Shown piece by piece: positions 9,480 to 19,655 of a stretch of 64,000 bases of DNA. Numbering within the stretch: the stretch's first letter is position 1; every line of letters starts with the position of its first letter. The stretch spans positions 124,001 through 188,000 of the forward strand of contig CAYJPN010000004.1 in assembly GCA_964372115.1 (NCBI GenBank), written 5' to 3'. This DNA is from CG2-30-36-16 sp964372115. Its GTDB lineage: Bacteria > Bacteroidota > Ignavibacteria > Ignavibacteriales > Ignavibacteriaceae. The notes beneath the pieces are model-generated. The model saw nothing but the letters and a program-made list of their open reading frames with translations. It was not told the DNA's origin and made no database searches. A program made the position numbers and the translations under genes.

Positions 9480-11165
9480 ATGAATATAAGATTACTATCT
9501 CTAATAGTGCTATTTACTGCATTAGCTCCGTCATCAAAAAGTAATGCACAAAATTTTCTAATAGACACAACCTTCAACATTCCCGGGTCTTTCGATTCTT
9601 CTCAAACAACGTTTGTAGAATATAATTCGGAACCTGGCATATTAAAACTGAAGAGCGGTGAAAATGTAAACCTTGCAAAAGGTAAGTATGCTTATGTGTA
9701 TTACACAGCTACTCCACCAGAAGATACTTCCCATTCAAATCCGTACCATGTAATTGACGGAATTTCGGGTACCTATTTAACATTTTTGGCCGGTAACGGA
9801 ACACAACCCGGAAGCGGTTCTTTTATACTGATAGATTTAAATGCATTTAGGACAGTAAAAAAAGTTAAAATTATTACTTTCTCACTTAATCCAAACCTGC
9901 GTCCGAGAGCCTATACGGTTTTTGTCGGTACCGATACACTAACTTTTGAAAAAGTTTATGAAGATCCGGCTACGACCGAAGTAATCCAGACAGCAGTTTT
10001 TAATCCTGTTGTATCAAAATATGTAAAAATAGTTTTTGATGTAATGCCCCCTGATTTTGCCACCGTAATATCAGAAATAGAAGTATATGGTGAAGGATAT
10101 TTACCGACAGGTAAATATGTTTCATCTGTAAGAAATTTTGGAAAAAAAGTTAATGTCGGTAGTTTCGAGTTTACAGGCGATGTACCTCAAGGAACTTTTA
10201 CAACATTTAGCTTTAGAACCGGTTCCAACTACACAGTTGATTCTACATGGGGCAAATGGTCCGAAGCTAAAAGTGTTTCCAACAGTCAGTTCGATGTATT
10301 TGAACCGAGGCAGTACATTCAATACCAGATAAACCTTGCAACGAATAATCTGCTGTCCCCAAAGATTGACGATATAAAAATAAATTACGATTCAAATAAT
10401 GTTGTCTCCGATGTTTCAACCCAAATTAGTCCGCAATACGTACCGATTTTAAAGGAGGCAAAATTTACGCTTTCAATTGATGCTCAGTTTAAAACAAATG
10501 ATTATGGTTTCGATTCATTAATTATCGCTACACCTTCTCCTTCAACTTTAAACTCTGTGTTAGTAAATGGAACTCCCGCATCGATTCTTTCCAGCATAAC
10601 GGCAAATGAACTTCGAATATATTTTCCATCGACAATAAAAACTAATGCTAAGATAGATATAAATATTACAACCACTCCTTTTCTTAATATTAATCCTTTT
10701 ATTGTTAAAGCAGTTAGTAAGAGTGTAGTTAATAACTATCAGCAATTAGACTCTCCAATAAAAGATGGTGTGCAGGGATGGAGTATTGTTACAACAGGAG
10801 TTCCCGATAAATTAATTGCTAATTCAAAGGTTGAGCCAAACCCGTTTACGCCAAACGGCGATGGAATAAATGATGTAACAAAAATAACTTTTTTCCTTGG
10901 AAATATTGGCGAACCGAAAGAATTAATAGGCAGCCAGGCGAGAAATTTAAGAATAAAAATTTTCGATTTGACAGGTAGATTTATAAAAAATTTAGTCGAT
11001 CAGAATTCGGCGTCGGCAGCTTATGTCGCAGAAAATTCAATTATATGGGATGGCAGAGATGAAAACGGAAAGATGGTTCGTCCCGGTGTTTATATTTATC
11101 AAATTTTTGTAGATAGTGACAACGGCGGAGAATATCTCAGCAAAACCGTTGTTGTTTCTTACTAA
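9480..11165 (+). CDS. Secreted discoidin-like protein with FlgD/T9SS-type C-terminal domain
   Basis: The start at 9480 is preferred over the in-frame ATG at 9411 because it directly gives a clean signal peptide (MNIRLLSLIVLFTALAPSSK, then SNAQ). This yields about 561 residues. A region with a coagulation factor 5/8 (discoidin) flavour spans roughly residues 40-200 (N-L-A-x-G-K, then Y-x-x-V-x-G-T-D-T-L-T-F-E-K, ending E-I-E-V-Y-G-E-G). The C-terminus has the PNPFTPNGDGINDVTKI signature and a FlgD-like Ig domain (WDGRDENGKMVRPGVYIYQI), typical of gliding-motility-type T9SS cargo. Its close partner downstream is a PorV-like barrel, 17 bases away. Substrate is unknown; a carbohydrate or surface adhesin role is an inference. 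Confidence 0.75.
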   Translation: MNIRLLSLIVLFTALAPSSKSNAQNFLIDTTFNIPGSFDSSQTTFVEYNSEPGILKLKSGENVNLAKGKYAYVYYTATPPEDTSHSNPYHVIDGISGTYLTFLAGNGTQPGSGSFILIDLNAFRTVKKVKIITFSLNPNLRPRAYTVFVGTDTLTFEKVYEDPATTEVIQTAVFNPVVSKYVKIVFDVMPPDFATVISEIEVYGEGYLPTGKYVSSVRNFGKKVNVGSFEFTGDVPQGTFTTFSFRTGSNYTVDSTWGKWSEAKSVSNSQFDVFEPRQYIQYQINLATNNLLSPKIDDIKINYDSNNVVSDVSTQISPQYVPILKEAKFTLSIDAQFKTNDYGFDSLIIATPSPSTLNSVLVNGTPASILSSITANELRIYFPSTIKTNAKIDINITTTPFLNINPFIVKAVSKSVVNNYQQLDSPIKDGVQGWSIVTTGVPDKLIANSKVEPNPFTPNGDGINDVTKITFFLGNIGEPKELIGSQARNLRIKIFDLTGRFIKNLVDQNSASAAYVAENSIIWDGRDENGKMVRPGVYIYQIFVDSDNGGEYLSKTVVVSY

Positions 11166-11182
11166 ACCATTTGAGGGTTACA

Positions 11183-12106
11183 GTGAAAATAATCTTAAAA
11201 ACAATTATAATTTTATTGATAACTGCTTCCGTAAAAGCCGGAGGCTTCGACGATCTTGGAAATAGCGCCAGGGTGTTTTCCCTTGGCGGGGCATATACGG
11301 CTGTAGCTGATGCGCCATATTCGTTGTTTTACAATCCTGCTGGAATTTATAGATTAAAAAAATACGCTGTGTCAACAACGTATTCAAATTTATACCCCGG
11401 TGTGCAGGATGATAATCTAAACTATTTTTCCTTGAGCGGAATTGTGCCGATAAGTTTTATCGGCGAGTTGGGAATAGGAGGCACATTTCTAAACACAAGC
11501 CTTTGGCAGGAAAATATTATTTACGGAACTTACGCAAGAGAAGTTTACAACTCTTTCGCAGTGGGCGGCTCTGTAAAGCTTTTAAGATGGTCGGCTGAAG
11601 CTGCGCCGGGTGAAAGCGCTTTATCATACATCGGTATTACTTTCGACGCCGGTATTCATTATACATTAAAAGATGTTTTTAAAGGTTCTGATTTAAGGTT
11701 CGGAATTGCAGCACAGAATATAACAGAACCAAGCATTGCTTCGAACGGAAGCAGCGATGCCAAACTGCCGATGATACTTGCGGCAGGGCTGGCTTATGTT
11801 TCGAGTAATTTCGATTATTTAATTGCTGTCGACTTTGTAAAAGAAGGCGACTCTTATTACGTAAAAACTGGCGCAGAGTTTTTAGGATTGCGACAGGAAA
11901 TACTCGGATTAAATACGGCTTTTTTAGTAAGAGCAGGTTATAACGGTACAGTCAACAATACTCCATTCAGTCGTAGTGGAATTAACGGCGGTTTTGGGCT
12001 CGAGGTAAATAATTTAATAATTGATTACGCTTATGTATACCCGCTCGAACTTACCGAGGTTGGCGGCAGCCATAAAGTATCTCTAAGCTATAATTTTAAC
12101 TTTTAA
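11183..12106 (+). CDS. PorV/UPF0164-like outer-membrane beta-barrel protein
   Basis: The GTG at 11183 is chosen because GAGGG (11173-11177) lies 5 bases upstream and the translation then begins directly with a signal peptide ending VKA-GG. Mature residues start with the family motif GNSARVFSLGGAYTAVADAPYSLFYNPAGI, shared by PorV/PorQ/UPF0164 barrels, and the chain ends in NFNF. About 307 residues. PorV shuttles T9SS cargo, but many paralogues exist with no assigned role. The position directly after a T9SS-type cargo gene suggests a dedicated partner. This is an inference. Confidence 0.78.
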   Translation: MKIILKTIIILLITASVKAGGFDDLGNSARVFSLGGAYTAVADAPYSLFYNPAGIYRLKKYAVSTTYSNLYPGVQDDNLNYFSLSGIVPISFIGELGIGGTFLNTSLWQENIIYGTYAREVYNSFAVGGSVKLLRWSAEAAPGESALSYIGITFDAGIHYTLKDVFKGSDLRFGIAAQNITEPSIASNGSSDAKLPMILAAGLAYVSSNFDYLIAVDFVKEGDSYYVKTGAEFLGLRQEILGLNTAFLVRAGYNGTVNNTPFSRSGINGGFGLEVNNLIIDYAYVYPLELTEVGGSHKVSLSYNFNF

Positions 12107-12126
12107 CTCTGCTGCAGGAGGTAATT

Positions 12127-15123
12127 TTGAATTCATTTCGTATTACGGTTTTTATAATACTAACATTTTTTCTTTTCGCCGGAGATGCCTTTTCGCAGTT
12201 TATAGCAGATAAGACAGCGATGGGGACAAACTACCAGAACTATTCGGGAAGAAATTACGAAAACTATAGTTCTACTTTTATTAAGAAAAAATTCTTCGAT
12301 AACTTTGGAAATTTTTTAATTGAGGGAACCACGGTTTACGAGTTAAACGAAGTTCAAAAGCAGGCAGCCGGTGATGTGGCTGGCGGAACAAGTGATCTTG
12401 TAAAATCCCGTTTTTACCAAAATTATTTTAATAACTTAATTATAGGCAGCGACTCTTACGGCGGTTTCGAGACAAGACTTATGGTCGGTGACGCTATTCG
12501 AACAAAGTTTACTTCACTTACTTTAGACCGTGCACGTTTTAACGGTATTCGCTGGGATGCCGGTACTGCTAAATATAGAGGCACGCTGGTTGTTTCCAGA
12601 GTTTCCGATCCAATTCGTTTCCGTTTCGATCGCACAATTTATTCTGATGGCGTTAGAAGAGTAAGAGATTGGACGCAATATTTATTCGGTGGACATTTCG
12701 AAACCGATATTGGTGACATGTTAACTCTCGGTGTTACATATGTTAATCAGCACCAGAGACGCAGCAGTATTGATAGCAAAGAAGCCTCGCTTGATGGTGT
12801 GGTGGCTAATGTAATTCCGCGTATCATTTTTCTAAAAATCAGTGACGATTCGCCGGGGGATAACTCCGGCCCAATTGTCTATGCTCCTCCATCAATTATT
12901 ATTAATGGTGTTCAGCGCCCTACTGTTAACATTTACGGCAAGCTTCCTACAGATGCTTCCACAACTCTGCAGCAGCCTATACAGTATTACGAATTAAGAA
13001 CTAACGAAAATAACACCGGTTTTGATATAAATGACAAAACTTTTTTTAGAGGCGCCGATACAACAAGTTTTACAAGAATTATAAATTACAAAGACAGATA
13101 TTCGGTACCGCCGTCTTCATATCCCTACCAGGTGCCAAGTTCATCTCGTGAGAATAAAACTTATGCATTTTTAATGCCTTCTGGTGTGGAATCAGTTCAA
13201 ATTAAAGTAGTGGTTTCCAACGATTACAAGATTGAAACCGCGCAAGATTGGGTTAACAATCAGGATGAATATCTTAACGATGCCCGTTGGATTAACCATT
13301 CAAATAAGGATGCAGTCGGCAGGCCAACGCCGTTTTTTGTAAGATCGCAGGCAAAAGGTAATGTGCGCGATGCTAGTAACAAGCAGGTTGTTACTATTAA
13401 TTATGGTTTGGCTACCGGTATGTCAATTTACGGTTTAAACTTCAAATTCAGTCATGCCGGGTTTGATATTGAGGGTGAATTTAACCAGAGTGTCGAATAC
13501 TTAAAATACCCTTTGCTTGCGGGTAACAGATTCGAAAATAAAGGTGAAGCGTGGTACATCCGCGGCAAGAAAAAAATTGGACGCTTTACCCTTGGCGCTG
13601 AGCGGTATAAAATTTCACCGGATTATATAAGCTGGTTAAACACATATGTGCTTGAAAACAGTTATTATGATGATCCGAACCAGCAGAGTCTTATTCCAAC
13701 TCCAATTCTTTATCCCGAAGCACTTGGTCAGGGCTATGAATCGAGTTATTATCCTAACAGGTTAATATTATTTCCGGGCGGCGCTTTTTATCCTTTGGTT
13801 GACGATAATGATGATAACGATAGATGGGAAGACGGTTTTTATCATTACCAGGTTCAAACCACTGATGCATTAGAAAGAAATAAAGATATAATTAACGGTC
13901 GCGGAGATTATTTTAAACTTGGCTACCGCCAAAATATAAACGAGTTGCGTTCACTCGCGGATATTATTCGTCAGCCCGATGCAGGTATATTTCCTGGAAA
14001 GGATAGAGATAATGACGGCATCCCCGATGATGACAGAAATGCAGACGGTATCCCCGATTTTGCCCAGGACTTCCTAACGTATTACGCCGATCCTCCAAGT
14101 TTTGACTATGGTGATGATTGGAATAACAATGGTGTAATTGACGAACAAGAAAACGATATTTTGCCTGACTATCCATACGACCCCGATATAGATGGTTACC
14201 ATGTATTTACCGGGATTGATCTTCTTGATGATTTGAATATCCGGGTTGGTAAAATAAATGAAGAAGGTATAGCACGTGGCGGAATGAATGACGTTAATTA
14301 TCTGCGGTCAGAATATTATACAGAAACTCCGAAGTTTGGTTCACTAAGATTATTTTATGTACTCAAACAAGTTCAGGATAACATACCTAACGACGGTTAC
14401 CAGTTTACAGGTGTTATAACCACCAGTAACCCTTACCCGGTGTACACACAAGATCCATTAAATTACAGGAACTCCCTCGTTAATTCACTCTATCTCGGTA
14501 CAAAGTATACTCAAGTTAAAAATTTGAATATTGAAAATAATGTTCGTATTGAGCTAAATAAACAGTTTGCGTTTGGGTCCCGTCAGATTGCGCTTAACTA
14601 TCCTGAAGAACAAACAAGACTTCTTGGCGATCAGGTTCCGGGAAGAATAGTTTTTTGGGGTATAGTAAATAAAATTGATTATACAATATCTCTGTTTAAC
14701 AATAAATTAAAATTGAGTCCTCAATTAAAAATTAGAACAGAAAAAATTGTAAAAACCTCCGAAGACGCAAACGGAGCTCCGGTTACTAACGTGATTACTC
14801 ATCAACAGGAATTAATCCCGATATTCAGAGTAGATTATTCATTAACAAGTACTACCGATGTTCGATTCGGGGTTCAAGGTTTTAGTTTCTTTAGACTTAC
14901 GGATTTGTTCTTTTACAAAATAAGAAATTATCGCGACAACGTAGACAGCCAGGACAGAAGCACAATTGCTTTTTCAATAAGCAACAAAACTCAATACGGC
15001 GGTTATAACGTAGTAATGGATTTTGGTATTAAACACACAAATATAAATTTCATCAGACCCGAAGACGCCAAAAAAGGTACGGAGGAATCAGTATTATTTT
15101 TCTCAATCTATGCAGGATTTTAA
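12127..15123 (+). CDS. Large outer-membrane protein with internal Asp-rich calcium-type repeats
   Basis: A 998-residue protein starting at TTG (12127) behind a perfect AGGAGG at 12116-12121, with a signal peptide ending near DAFSQ. The body looks like a large beta-barrel: many Tyr/Arg-rich amphipathic strands and a C-terminal aromatic end, IYAGF. Residues ~626-692 hold a run of acidic loops (D-R-D-N-D-G-I-P-D, R-N-A-D-G-I-P-D, W-N-N-N-G-V-I-D) of the thrombospondin type 3 or EF-hand-like calcium-binding kind, flanked on both sides by barrel-like sequence. I do not recognise a named family. It lies between the PorV-like gene and a giant TPR gene in the same operon-like run, so a role in an envelope assembly or motor complex is plausible but unproven. 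Confidence 0.75.
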   Translation: MNSFRITVFIILTFFLFAGDAFSQFIADKTAMGTNYQNYSGRNYENYSSTFIKKKFFDNFGNFLIEGTTVYELNEVQKQAAGDVAGGTSDLVKSRFYQNYFNNLIIGSDSYGGFETRLMVGDAIRTKFTSLTLDRARFNGIRWDAGTAKYRGTLVVSRVSDPIRFRFDRTIYSDGVRRVRDWTQYLFGGHFETDIGDMLTLGVTYVNQHQRRSSIDSKEASLDGVVANVIPRIIFLKISDDSPGDNSGPIVYAPPSIIINGVQRPTVNIYGKLPTDASTTLQQPIQYYELRTNENNTGFDINDKTFFRGADTTSFTRIINYKDRYSVPPSSYPYQVPSSSRENKTYAFLMPSGVESVQIKVVVSNDYKIETAQDWVNNQDEYLNDARWINHSNKDAVGRPTPFFVRSQAKGNVRDASNKQVVTINYGLATGMSIYGLNFKFSHAGFDIEGEFNQSVEYLKYPLLAGNRFENKGEAWYIRGKKKIGRFTLGAERYKISPDYISWLNTYVLENSYYDDPNQQSLIPTPILYPEALGQGYESSYYPNRLILFPGGAFYPLVDDNDDNDRWEDGFYHYQVQTTDALERNKDIINGRGDYFKLGYRQNINELRSLADIIRQPDAGIFPGKDRDNDGIPDDDRNADGIPDFAQDFLTYYADPPSFDYGDDWNNNGVIDEQENDILPDYPYDPDIDGYHVFTGIDLLDDLNIRVGKINEEGIARGGMNDVNYLRSEYYTETPKFGSLRLFYVLKQVQDNIPNDGYQFTGVITTSNPYPVYTQDPLNYRNSLVNSLYLGTKYTQVKNLNIENNVRIELNKQFAFGSRQIALNYPEEQTRLLGDQVPGRIVFWGIVNKIDYTISLFNNKLKLSPQLKIRTEKIVKTSEDANGAPVTNVITHQQELIPIFRVDYSLTSTTDVRFGVQGFSFFRLTDLFFYKIRNYRDNVDSQDRSTIAFSISNKTQYGGYNVVMDFGIKHTNINFIRPEDAKKGTEESVLFFSIYAGF

Positions 15124-15137
15124 CGGTTAGTTAAAAA

Positions 15138-18100
15138 ATGATTTGGAAAGTGCTAATAATGTTAGCGGCTGCAATAGCCAGCTATTTTATCCCTACTCCA
15201 CAAGAGCTTCAAGAAGCTTTTAAAGGAGGGCAAAATTTTTATGCCTCCAATAATTATAAAAAAGCAATTGAGCAATATGAATTAATCATTAATACCAACA
15301 GCGATTTTTTGGAAGAAGATAGTGTTAAAGTTCAATTACTAAACGGAGAACTTGTCGTTGGTGTTGTTGTCGCAGCTTACTATCAAAAAGCCAACGCACT
15401 TAAAAATTTAGATTTACCCGATAGTGCGGTAACAATTTTTAGAATTGTTGAAGCCAGGGATGATGAACTTGAACTCGCGGCTCTTTCGCAGTATCAGATT
15501 TATGATATTTATTACCGTACTTCAAGATTTAAAGAAGCAATTGATGAAGCATTAAAACTCGTAAACAAATATCCTTCAAACAAAAAAGCCGAAACTGCTC
15601 TTTATGATATAGGCTGGGCGTATAGAGAACTTAATAACCTTGACCAAAGCAATAACTATTTTCTCGAATTAATAAAAAAATATCCTCAAACAGAATATCT
15701 TCCACGATCAATTTACCAGATTGGTCAAAATAATTTTGATCTAAAATTATACGATCAAGCGATTTTATTTTGGGCTGATCTTAATAATCGATTTAAACCA
15801 GATGCATTTAAAGACCAGGATTGGCAAAATGTACAGCTTAAATCTGTAAAGGAAAGACAAATTTTTGAAGCTACCGCCGGTCGTGAAACGGATGAGTCTA
15901 TTCTCGAATTAGTTGCAAAAGCTCAGGTAAAAATTGGCGACAGTTACCGCGAAAAAGGTGATTTCGAAAAATCGATTGATAATTATGAAAAAGTTGTTGC
16001 AACTTACTCTTTACTGCCCGTACTTGTTGAAGTATCTTATATAAAAATGGCGGATTATACTCTTAAAGAAAAAGGATTGGATTCTGCCCGGGTTGTTTAC
16101 CAAACCGCTATAGATGAAAATTTTGCCGACAAACAATTGCAGGCAAAAATGCAATTTAAAATTGCTGAAATGTATCAAAACGCCGGGCTTTTTGACGCGG
16201 CTGCAACAGAGTATGAATTTTATATAAAAGCATATGCGGATGTTGCCGCCCAGATTGATTTTGATGTAGACAAAGCCGAGTACAGTATTACAGCTATGTA
16301 TTATAACGGACGACAATATCAAAAATCGATTGACTGGGCGGATTCTCTAATAACCAAGTTTCCTTTAAGTGATGCTTTGCCCGGTACGCTGTTTTTAAAA
16401 GGTTTAGCCCTGAATTCGCTCGAAAAATATTCTGAAGCCCGCGAAACCTTTGGAGAACTTCTGAGCAAATATCCTAAAACTCAAGATGCCGGTAATGCAA
16501 AAGTGCAAATTGGGTATGCTTATTCAAGTGAAAAAGAATATGAAAAAGCTCTTGAAATTTACCAGGAGGCGCTTCGTGATTATCCGAAAAACTTAGACAG
16601 CTCGCAGGTTTTTTACGAAATAATGAACGCATATTACGACCTTAACCGTTACGACGAGGCAATAGCGGCATTCGATAATGTAAAGTTCGGCTCGCCATAT
16701 TATACCGCTGCGTTTGGTAAGATGACAAAAATTTACGGCGCTCGAAGCCAGTACGATGAAGGGAAAAAATTCCTCGACAATCTTCTTGATAGCGATTTAA
16801 AGAGTGATTCGGTTTATTATTTGCCGGATATTAAATTTGCCCTTGCCGATCTTTTCATCTCAAAGCAGGATTATAGGACTGCTGCTCAATACCTAACAGA
16901 AGTTATAAACGACTCTGTAAAAGATGAATCAAAAAGTTTTATAAAACTTCAGGCACGTTACGCGCGTGGAGTGTTAAACTATCAGCTCGAAAACTTTGCA
17001 GGCGCTGTGGAAGATCTTGAGTTCATAAAGAATACTCCGGATTACGACGTTCGATTTGCTGATTACAAATCAAATATTACTGAAAAACTTGCTTTGGCAT
17101 ATTCAAAAACCGGCAAACGCGAACTCGCTCTAAGTATGATAAAAACTATGATCGAGCAGGCGCCGGATTCACTTCAGAAAGGTAATTTAACAGCCACAAT
17201 ATCGAGCATTTATTATGAGTCGGGGGATTACCCAAAAGCAATAGAAAGCGCAAATGCGGTTCTTAAACTCGATGGAATTTCCGATGAAACAAGAATTCAA
17301 AGTTATATAACTTTATCTCAAAGCTATCAGAAACAGGAAAACTTAAATAAAGCGGCAGAAGTGCTTCTTCAGGCAAGCGAGAAATATCCGAATTCTCCTG
17401 AAATTCCTGCTGTGCTCTACAGCCTTGGCGCTGTTTATTTTGACGCGGTTGAATATGAAAAAGCGGCAGATATTTTTAACAAATTCATAACCCGTTATCC
17501 GGATAATCCGAATGTAAAGGACGCCCGTTATTTTAGAGCATACGCTTATTACGAAACCGGCAGCTGGCAGGGAGCGTACAATTCTTTTAAACAATATGCC
17601 GCCTCCTATCCCGGTGATCCGATCGCACCGGAAGCGCAGTTCTTAGCTGCCGAGGCTATGTTTAACGCAAAAGAATATACTACTGCCATAAAGGAGTATA
17701 AAAACACATATCAGCGGTTCCCCACAAATGATTACGCATCGCAGGCGTTATACAACGAAGGTTGGTGTTATTACGAACTTCAACAGCCCGAAAAAATGGT
17801 CGAGACATTTAAGAAACTCGCGCAGAAGTTTCCACAGTCGCAATATGCAGGGCATGGCTTGTTTACCGTAGGTGATTATTATTATAACCTAAAAGATTAT
17901 TTAAATGCTGCAGATGCATATAATGAATTGCTTGAAAAATTTCCGAACTACGAAAAAGCGGATGAAACAAAAAAATTAGTTTACGATTTGTCGCAGATAA
18001 ACAGTTACATGGAATATGAAAAAGCCATGAAATTTTTTGATGCGCGCAATTATGAAAAAGCAATTGAAGAACTAAAAAAACTGTATGAAAAATATCCCGA

Positions 18101-18290
18101 AGCCAGTATAGCTGTTGGCTGCCAGGTAAATATTGCGGCATCGTATGAGATGTTAGAAGACTACAGAGCTGCCACAAGATGGTACAAACAAATTATAGAC
18201 AATTATTCTAAAAGCGAAGACGATAATGAACGTGGTGCTGTAAATTTTGCAAAAGAACACCTGGATTGGATACAAGATAATTACTTGTAA
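15138..18290 (+). CDS. Large periplasmic TPR-repeat protein
   Basis: A 1050-residue protein with an N-terminal hydrophobic segment (signal peptide or anchor, residues ~1-20) followed by about 20 or more tetratricopeptide repeats of the BamD/CpoB-like kind. The recurring pattern is a Y-P ending one repeat, then A-L-Y-x-x-G-x-x-Y, A-x-x-x-F-x-x-F-I-x-x-Y-P-D-N (for example residues ~750-800). Such proteins scaffold envelope complexes; in the Tol-Pal system CpoB/YbgF plays this part. It starts 14 bases after the big barrel gene and precedes ExbB/ExbD-type genes, so it is a candidate periplasmic scaffold of a proton-driven complex. Confidence 0.85.
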   Translation: MIWKVLIMLAAAIASYFIPTPQELQEAFKGGQNFYASNNYKKAIEQYELIINTNSDFLEEDSVKVQLLNGELVVGVVVAAYYQKANALKNLDLPDSAVTIFRIVEARDDELELAALSQYQIYDIYYRTSRFKEAIDEALKLVNKYPSNKKAETALYDIGWAYRELNNLDQSNNYFLELIKKYPQTEYLPRSIYQIGQNNFDLKLYDQAILFWADLNNRFKPDAFKDQDWQNVQLKSVKERQIFEATAGRETDESILELVAKAQVKIGDSYREKGDFEKSIDNYEKVVATYSLLPVLVEVSYIKMADYTLKEKGLDSARVVYQTAIDENFADKQLQAKMQFKIAEMYQNAGLFDAAATEYEFYIKAYADVAAQIDFDVDKAEYSITAMYYNGRQYQKSIDWADSLITKFPLSDALPGTLFLKGLALNSLEKYSEARETFGELLSKYPKTQDAGNAKVQIGYAYSSEKEYEKALEIYQEALRDYPKNLDSSQVFYEIMNAYYDLNRYDEAIAAFDNVKFGSPYYTAAFGKMTKIYGARSQYDEGKKFLDNLLDSDLKSDSVYYLPDIKFALADLFISKQDYRTAAQYLTEVINDSVKDESKSFIKLQARYARGVLNYQLENFAGAVEDLEFIKNTPDYDVRFADYKSNITEKLALAYSKTGKRELALSMIKTMIEQAPDSLQKGNLTATISSIYYESGDYPKAIESANAVLKLDGISDETRIQSYITLSQSYQKQENLNKAAEVLLQASEKYPNSPEIPAVLYSLGAVYFDAVEYEKAADIFNKFITRYPDNPNVKDARYFRAYAYYETGSWQGAYNSFKQYAASYPGDPIAPEAQFLAAEAMFNAKEYTTAIKEYKNTYQRFPTNDYASQALYNEGWCYYELQQPEKMVETFKKLAQKFPQSQYAGHGLFTVGDYYYNLKDYLNAADAYNELLEKFPNYEKADETKKLVYDLSQINSYMEYEKAMKFFDARNYEKAIEELKKLYEKYPEASIAVGCQVNIAASYEMLEDYRAATRWYKQIIDNYSKSEDDNERGAVNFAKEHLDWIQDNYL

Positions 18291-18338
18291 TCCAAAATAT
18301 TGAAAAAGAAATTTTATAAGTCGGAGGAAAATAAATAA

Positions 18339-19217
18339 ATGAATTTCATTTTATTACTACAAGATGCCGATGCCGGCAGAAACTGGTTATCAGATAACTG
18401 GTTGGTGGATACAATATTAAAAGGTGGACCGGAAATTATGGTTCCGCTTTTTATTTTCTCGATTATTGTACTCGGCGTACTAATTGAGCGATTGTATAAA
18501 TACTTTAGTGTACCTACCAGCGCCAAAGCTAATGAATACCTTAATCAAATTGAAGGTGTAATTCAACAATACGGCGATATAGAAAAAGTAGAAGAGCATA
18601 TTAAAAATGGTAAAGGAATATTAAAATTTGTTTTCCTTCGAATAATTATGCGTTATAAGTTTTTTGTTGAAGAAAAACGCCCGATTTTAGATATGCGTAA
18701 CGGTTTGCTCGATACGGCAGATGATTCTGCAAGAGAATATCTCGAAGAGTTTTTACCGATTATAAATACGATAGCCAGCGTTGCAACTCTTCTCGGTTTG
18801 TTGGGTACTATTATGGGTATGATTTCTTCATTTGATGAAATTGCTAAAGGCGGTAAAGGCGACCCTGCTGTAGTTGCCGGCGGTATTTCGATTGCCCTTT
18901 TAACAACCGCAGCAGGCCTTATTGTGGCTATCCCTGCAGTGTTATCCTATAGTTTCTTGAAAAGAAAAATGGAAAAAATTGTTTCAAAGTTAGAACCATT
19001 TTCAAATCACTTTATAAATTATATCCTTAGAGATCTTGCCCGTCTTTCAACATACAAAGCAATGCTGATAACCGCATACAGAGACGGCGTATTAAACAAA
19101 GAAGAAGAAGAATTTCTAAAAGCTAAACGTATTGAATTGAATATTTCGGAAGAGGAATTTATTAAACTCGCCGGAGAAGTTAAAAAAGTATTAAACGTAA
19201 AAGTTGATTTGAGTTAA
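18339..19217 (+). CDS. MotA/TolQ/ExbB proton channel family protein
   Basis: A 292-residue inner-membrane protein of the ExbB/TolQ family. One helix lies near residues 30-50 (PLFIFSIIVLGVLIERLY). The family core follows with INTIASVATLLGLLGTIMGMI (~146-165) and GGISIALLTTAAGLIVAIPA (~187-206), the paired helices that form the proton path. The start has CGGAGG 9-10 bases upstream. It is paired with the ExbD-type gene 16 bases downstream. It carries an extended C-terminal tail (~70 residues) rich in Glu and Lys. It would use the proton motive force to drive whatever the neighbouring DUF4159 and TPR proteins do. Whether it serves TonB, Tol or a separate system cannot be decided from sequence. 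Confidence 0.92.
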   Translation: MNFILLLQDADAGRNWLSDNWLVDTILKGGPEIMVPLFIFSIIVLGVLIERLYKYFSVPTSAKANEYLNQIEGVIQQYGDIEKVEEHIKNGKGILKFVFLRIIMRYKFFVEEKRPILDMRNGLLDTADDSAREYLEEFLPIINTIASVATLLGLLGTIMGMISSFDEIAKGGKGDPAVVAGGISIALLTTAAGLIVAIPAVLSYSFLKRKMEKIVSKLEPFSNHFINYILRDLARLSTYKAMLITAYRDGVLNKEEEEFLKAKRIELNISEEEFIKLAGEVKKVLNVKVDLS

Positions 19218-19233
19218 TAAAGGTTTCCTGATT

Positions 19234-19650
19234 ATGGCTAAAAAAGTTAGACAAATTGAAGAGCTGCAGATTGATATGACCCCGATAATCGACTGTGTTT
19301 TTCAGCTGCTGATTTTCTTTATGGTTACAACAGTTTTTGCTGTGCAAAGCGGATTAAAAGTAGATCTTCCGCAGGCATCCACAAGTGATGCACCGCCGGA
19401 AAAAGATCTTTCTATTACCATATCCGAAAAGGGTGAAATGGACCTTAACGGCACGATGGTTACAAGCGAAAACCTCGAAGAACAATTGAGAATTCAAAAA
19501 GATATATTCGGCAGTAAGGTATTAATTATTAAAGCAGACAAAAAATCACTTCACGGCGTTGTTGTGGATGTTATGGATGCCGCCAAAGTAGTGGGTATTG
19601 AACAACTTGCAATTGCAACAGATGAAGAAGAGAAGAAGCCCGGTACCTAA
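19234..19650 (+). CDS. ExbD/TolR family protein
   Basis: A 138-residue partner of the preceding proton channel. The N-terminal transmembrane helix contains the family motif DMTPIIDCVFQLLIFFMV with the essential aspartate at residue 20, followed by the periplasmic domain ending with a TolR-like segment (KVLIIKADKKSLHGVVVDVM). The 16-base gap to the channel gene and the 5-base gap to the DUF4159 gene indicate one operon. Confidence 0.93.
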   Translation: MAKKVRQIEELQIDMTPIIDCVFQLLIFFMVTTVFAVQSGLKVDLPQASTSDAPPEKDLSITISEKGEMDLNGTMVTSENLEEQLRIQKDIFGSKVLIIKADKKSLHGVVVDVMDAAKVVGIEQLAIATDEEEKKPGT

Positions 19651-19655
19651 CAGTT

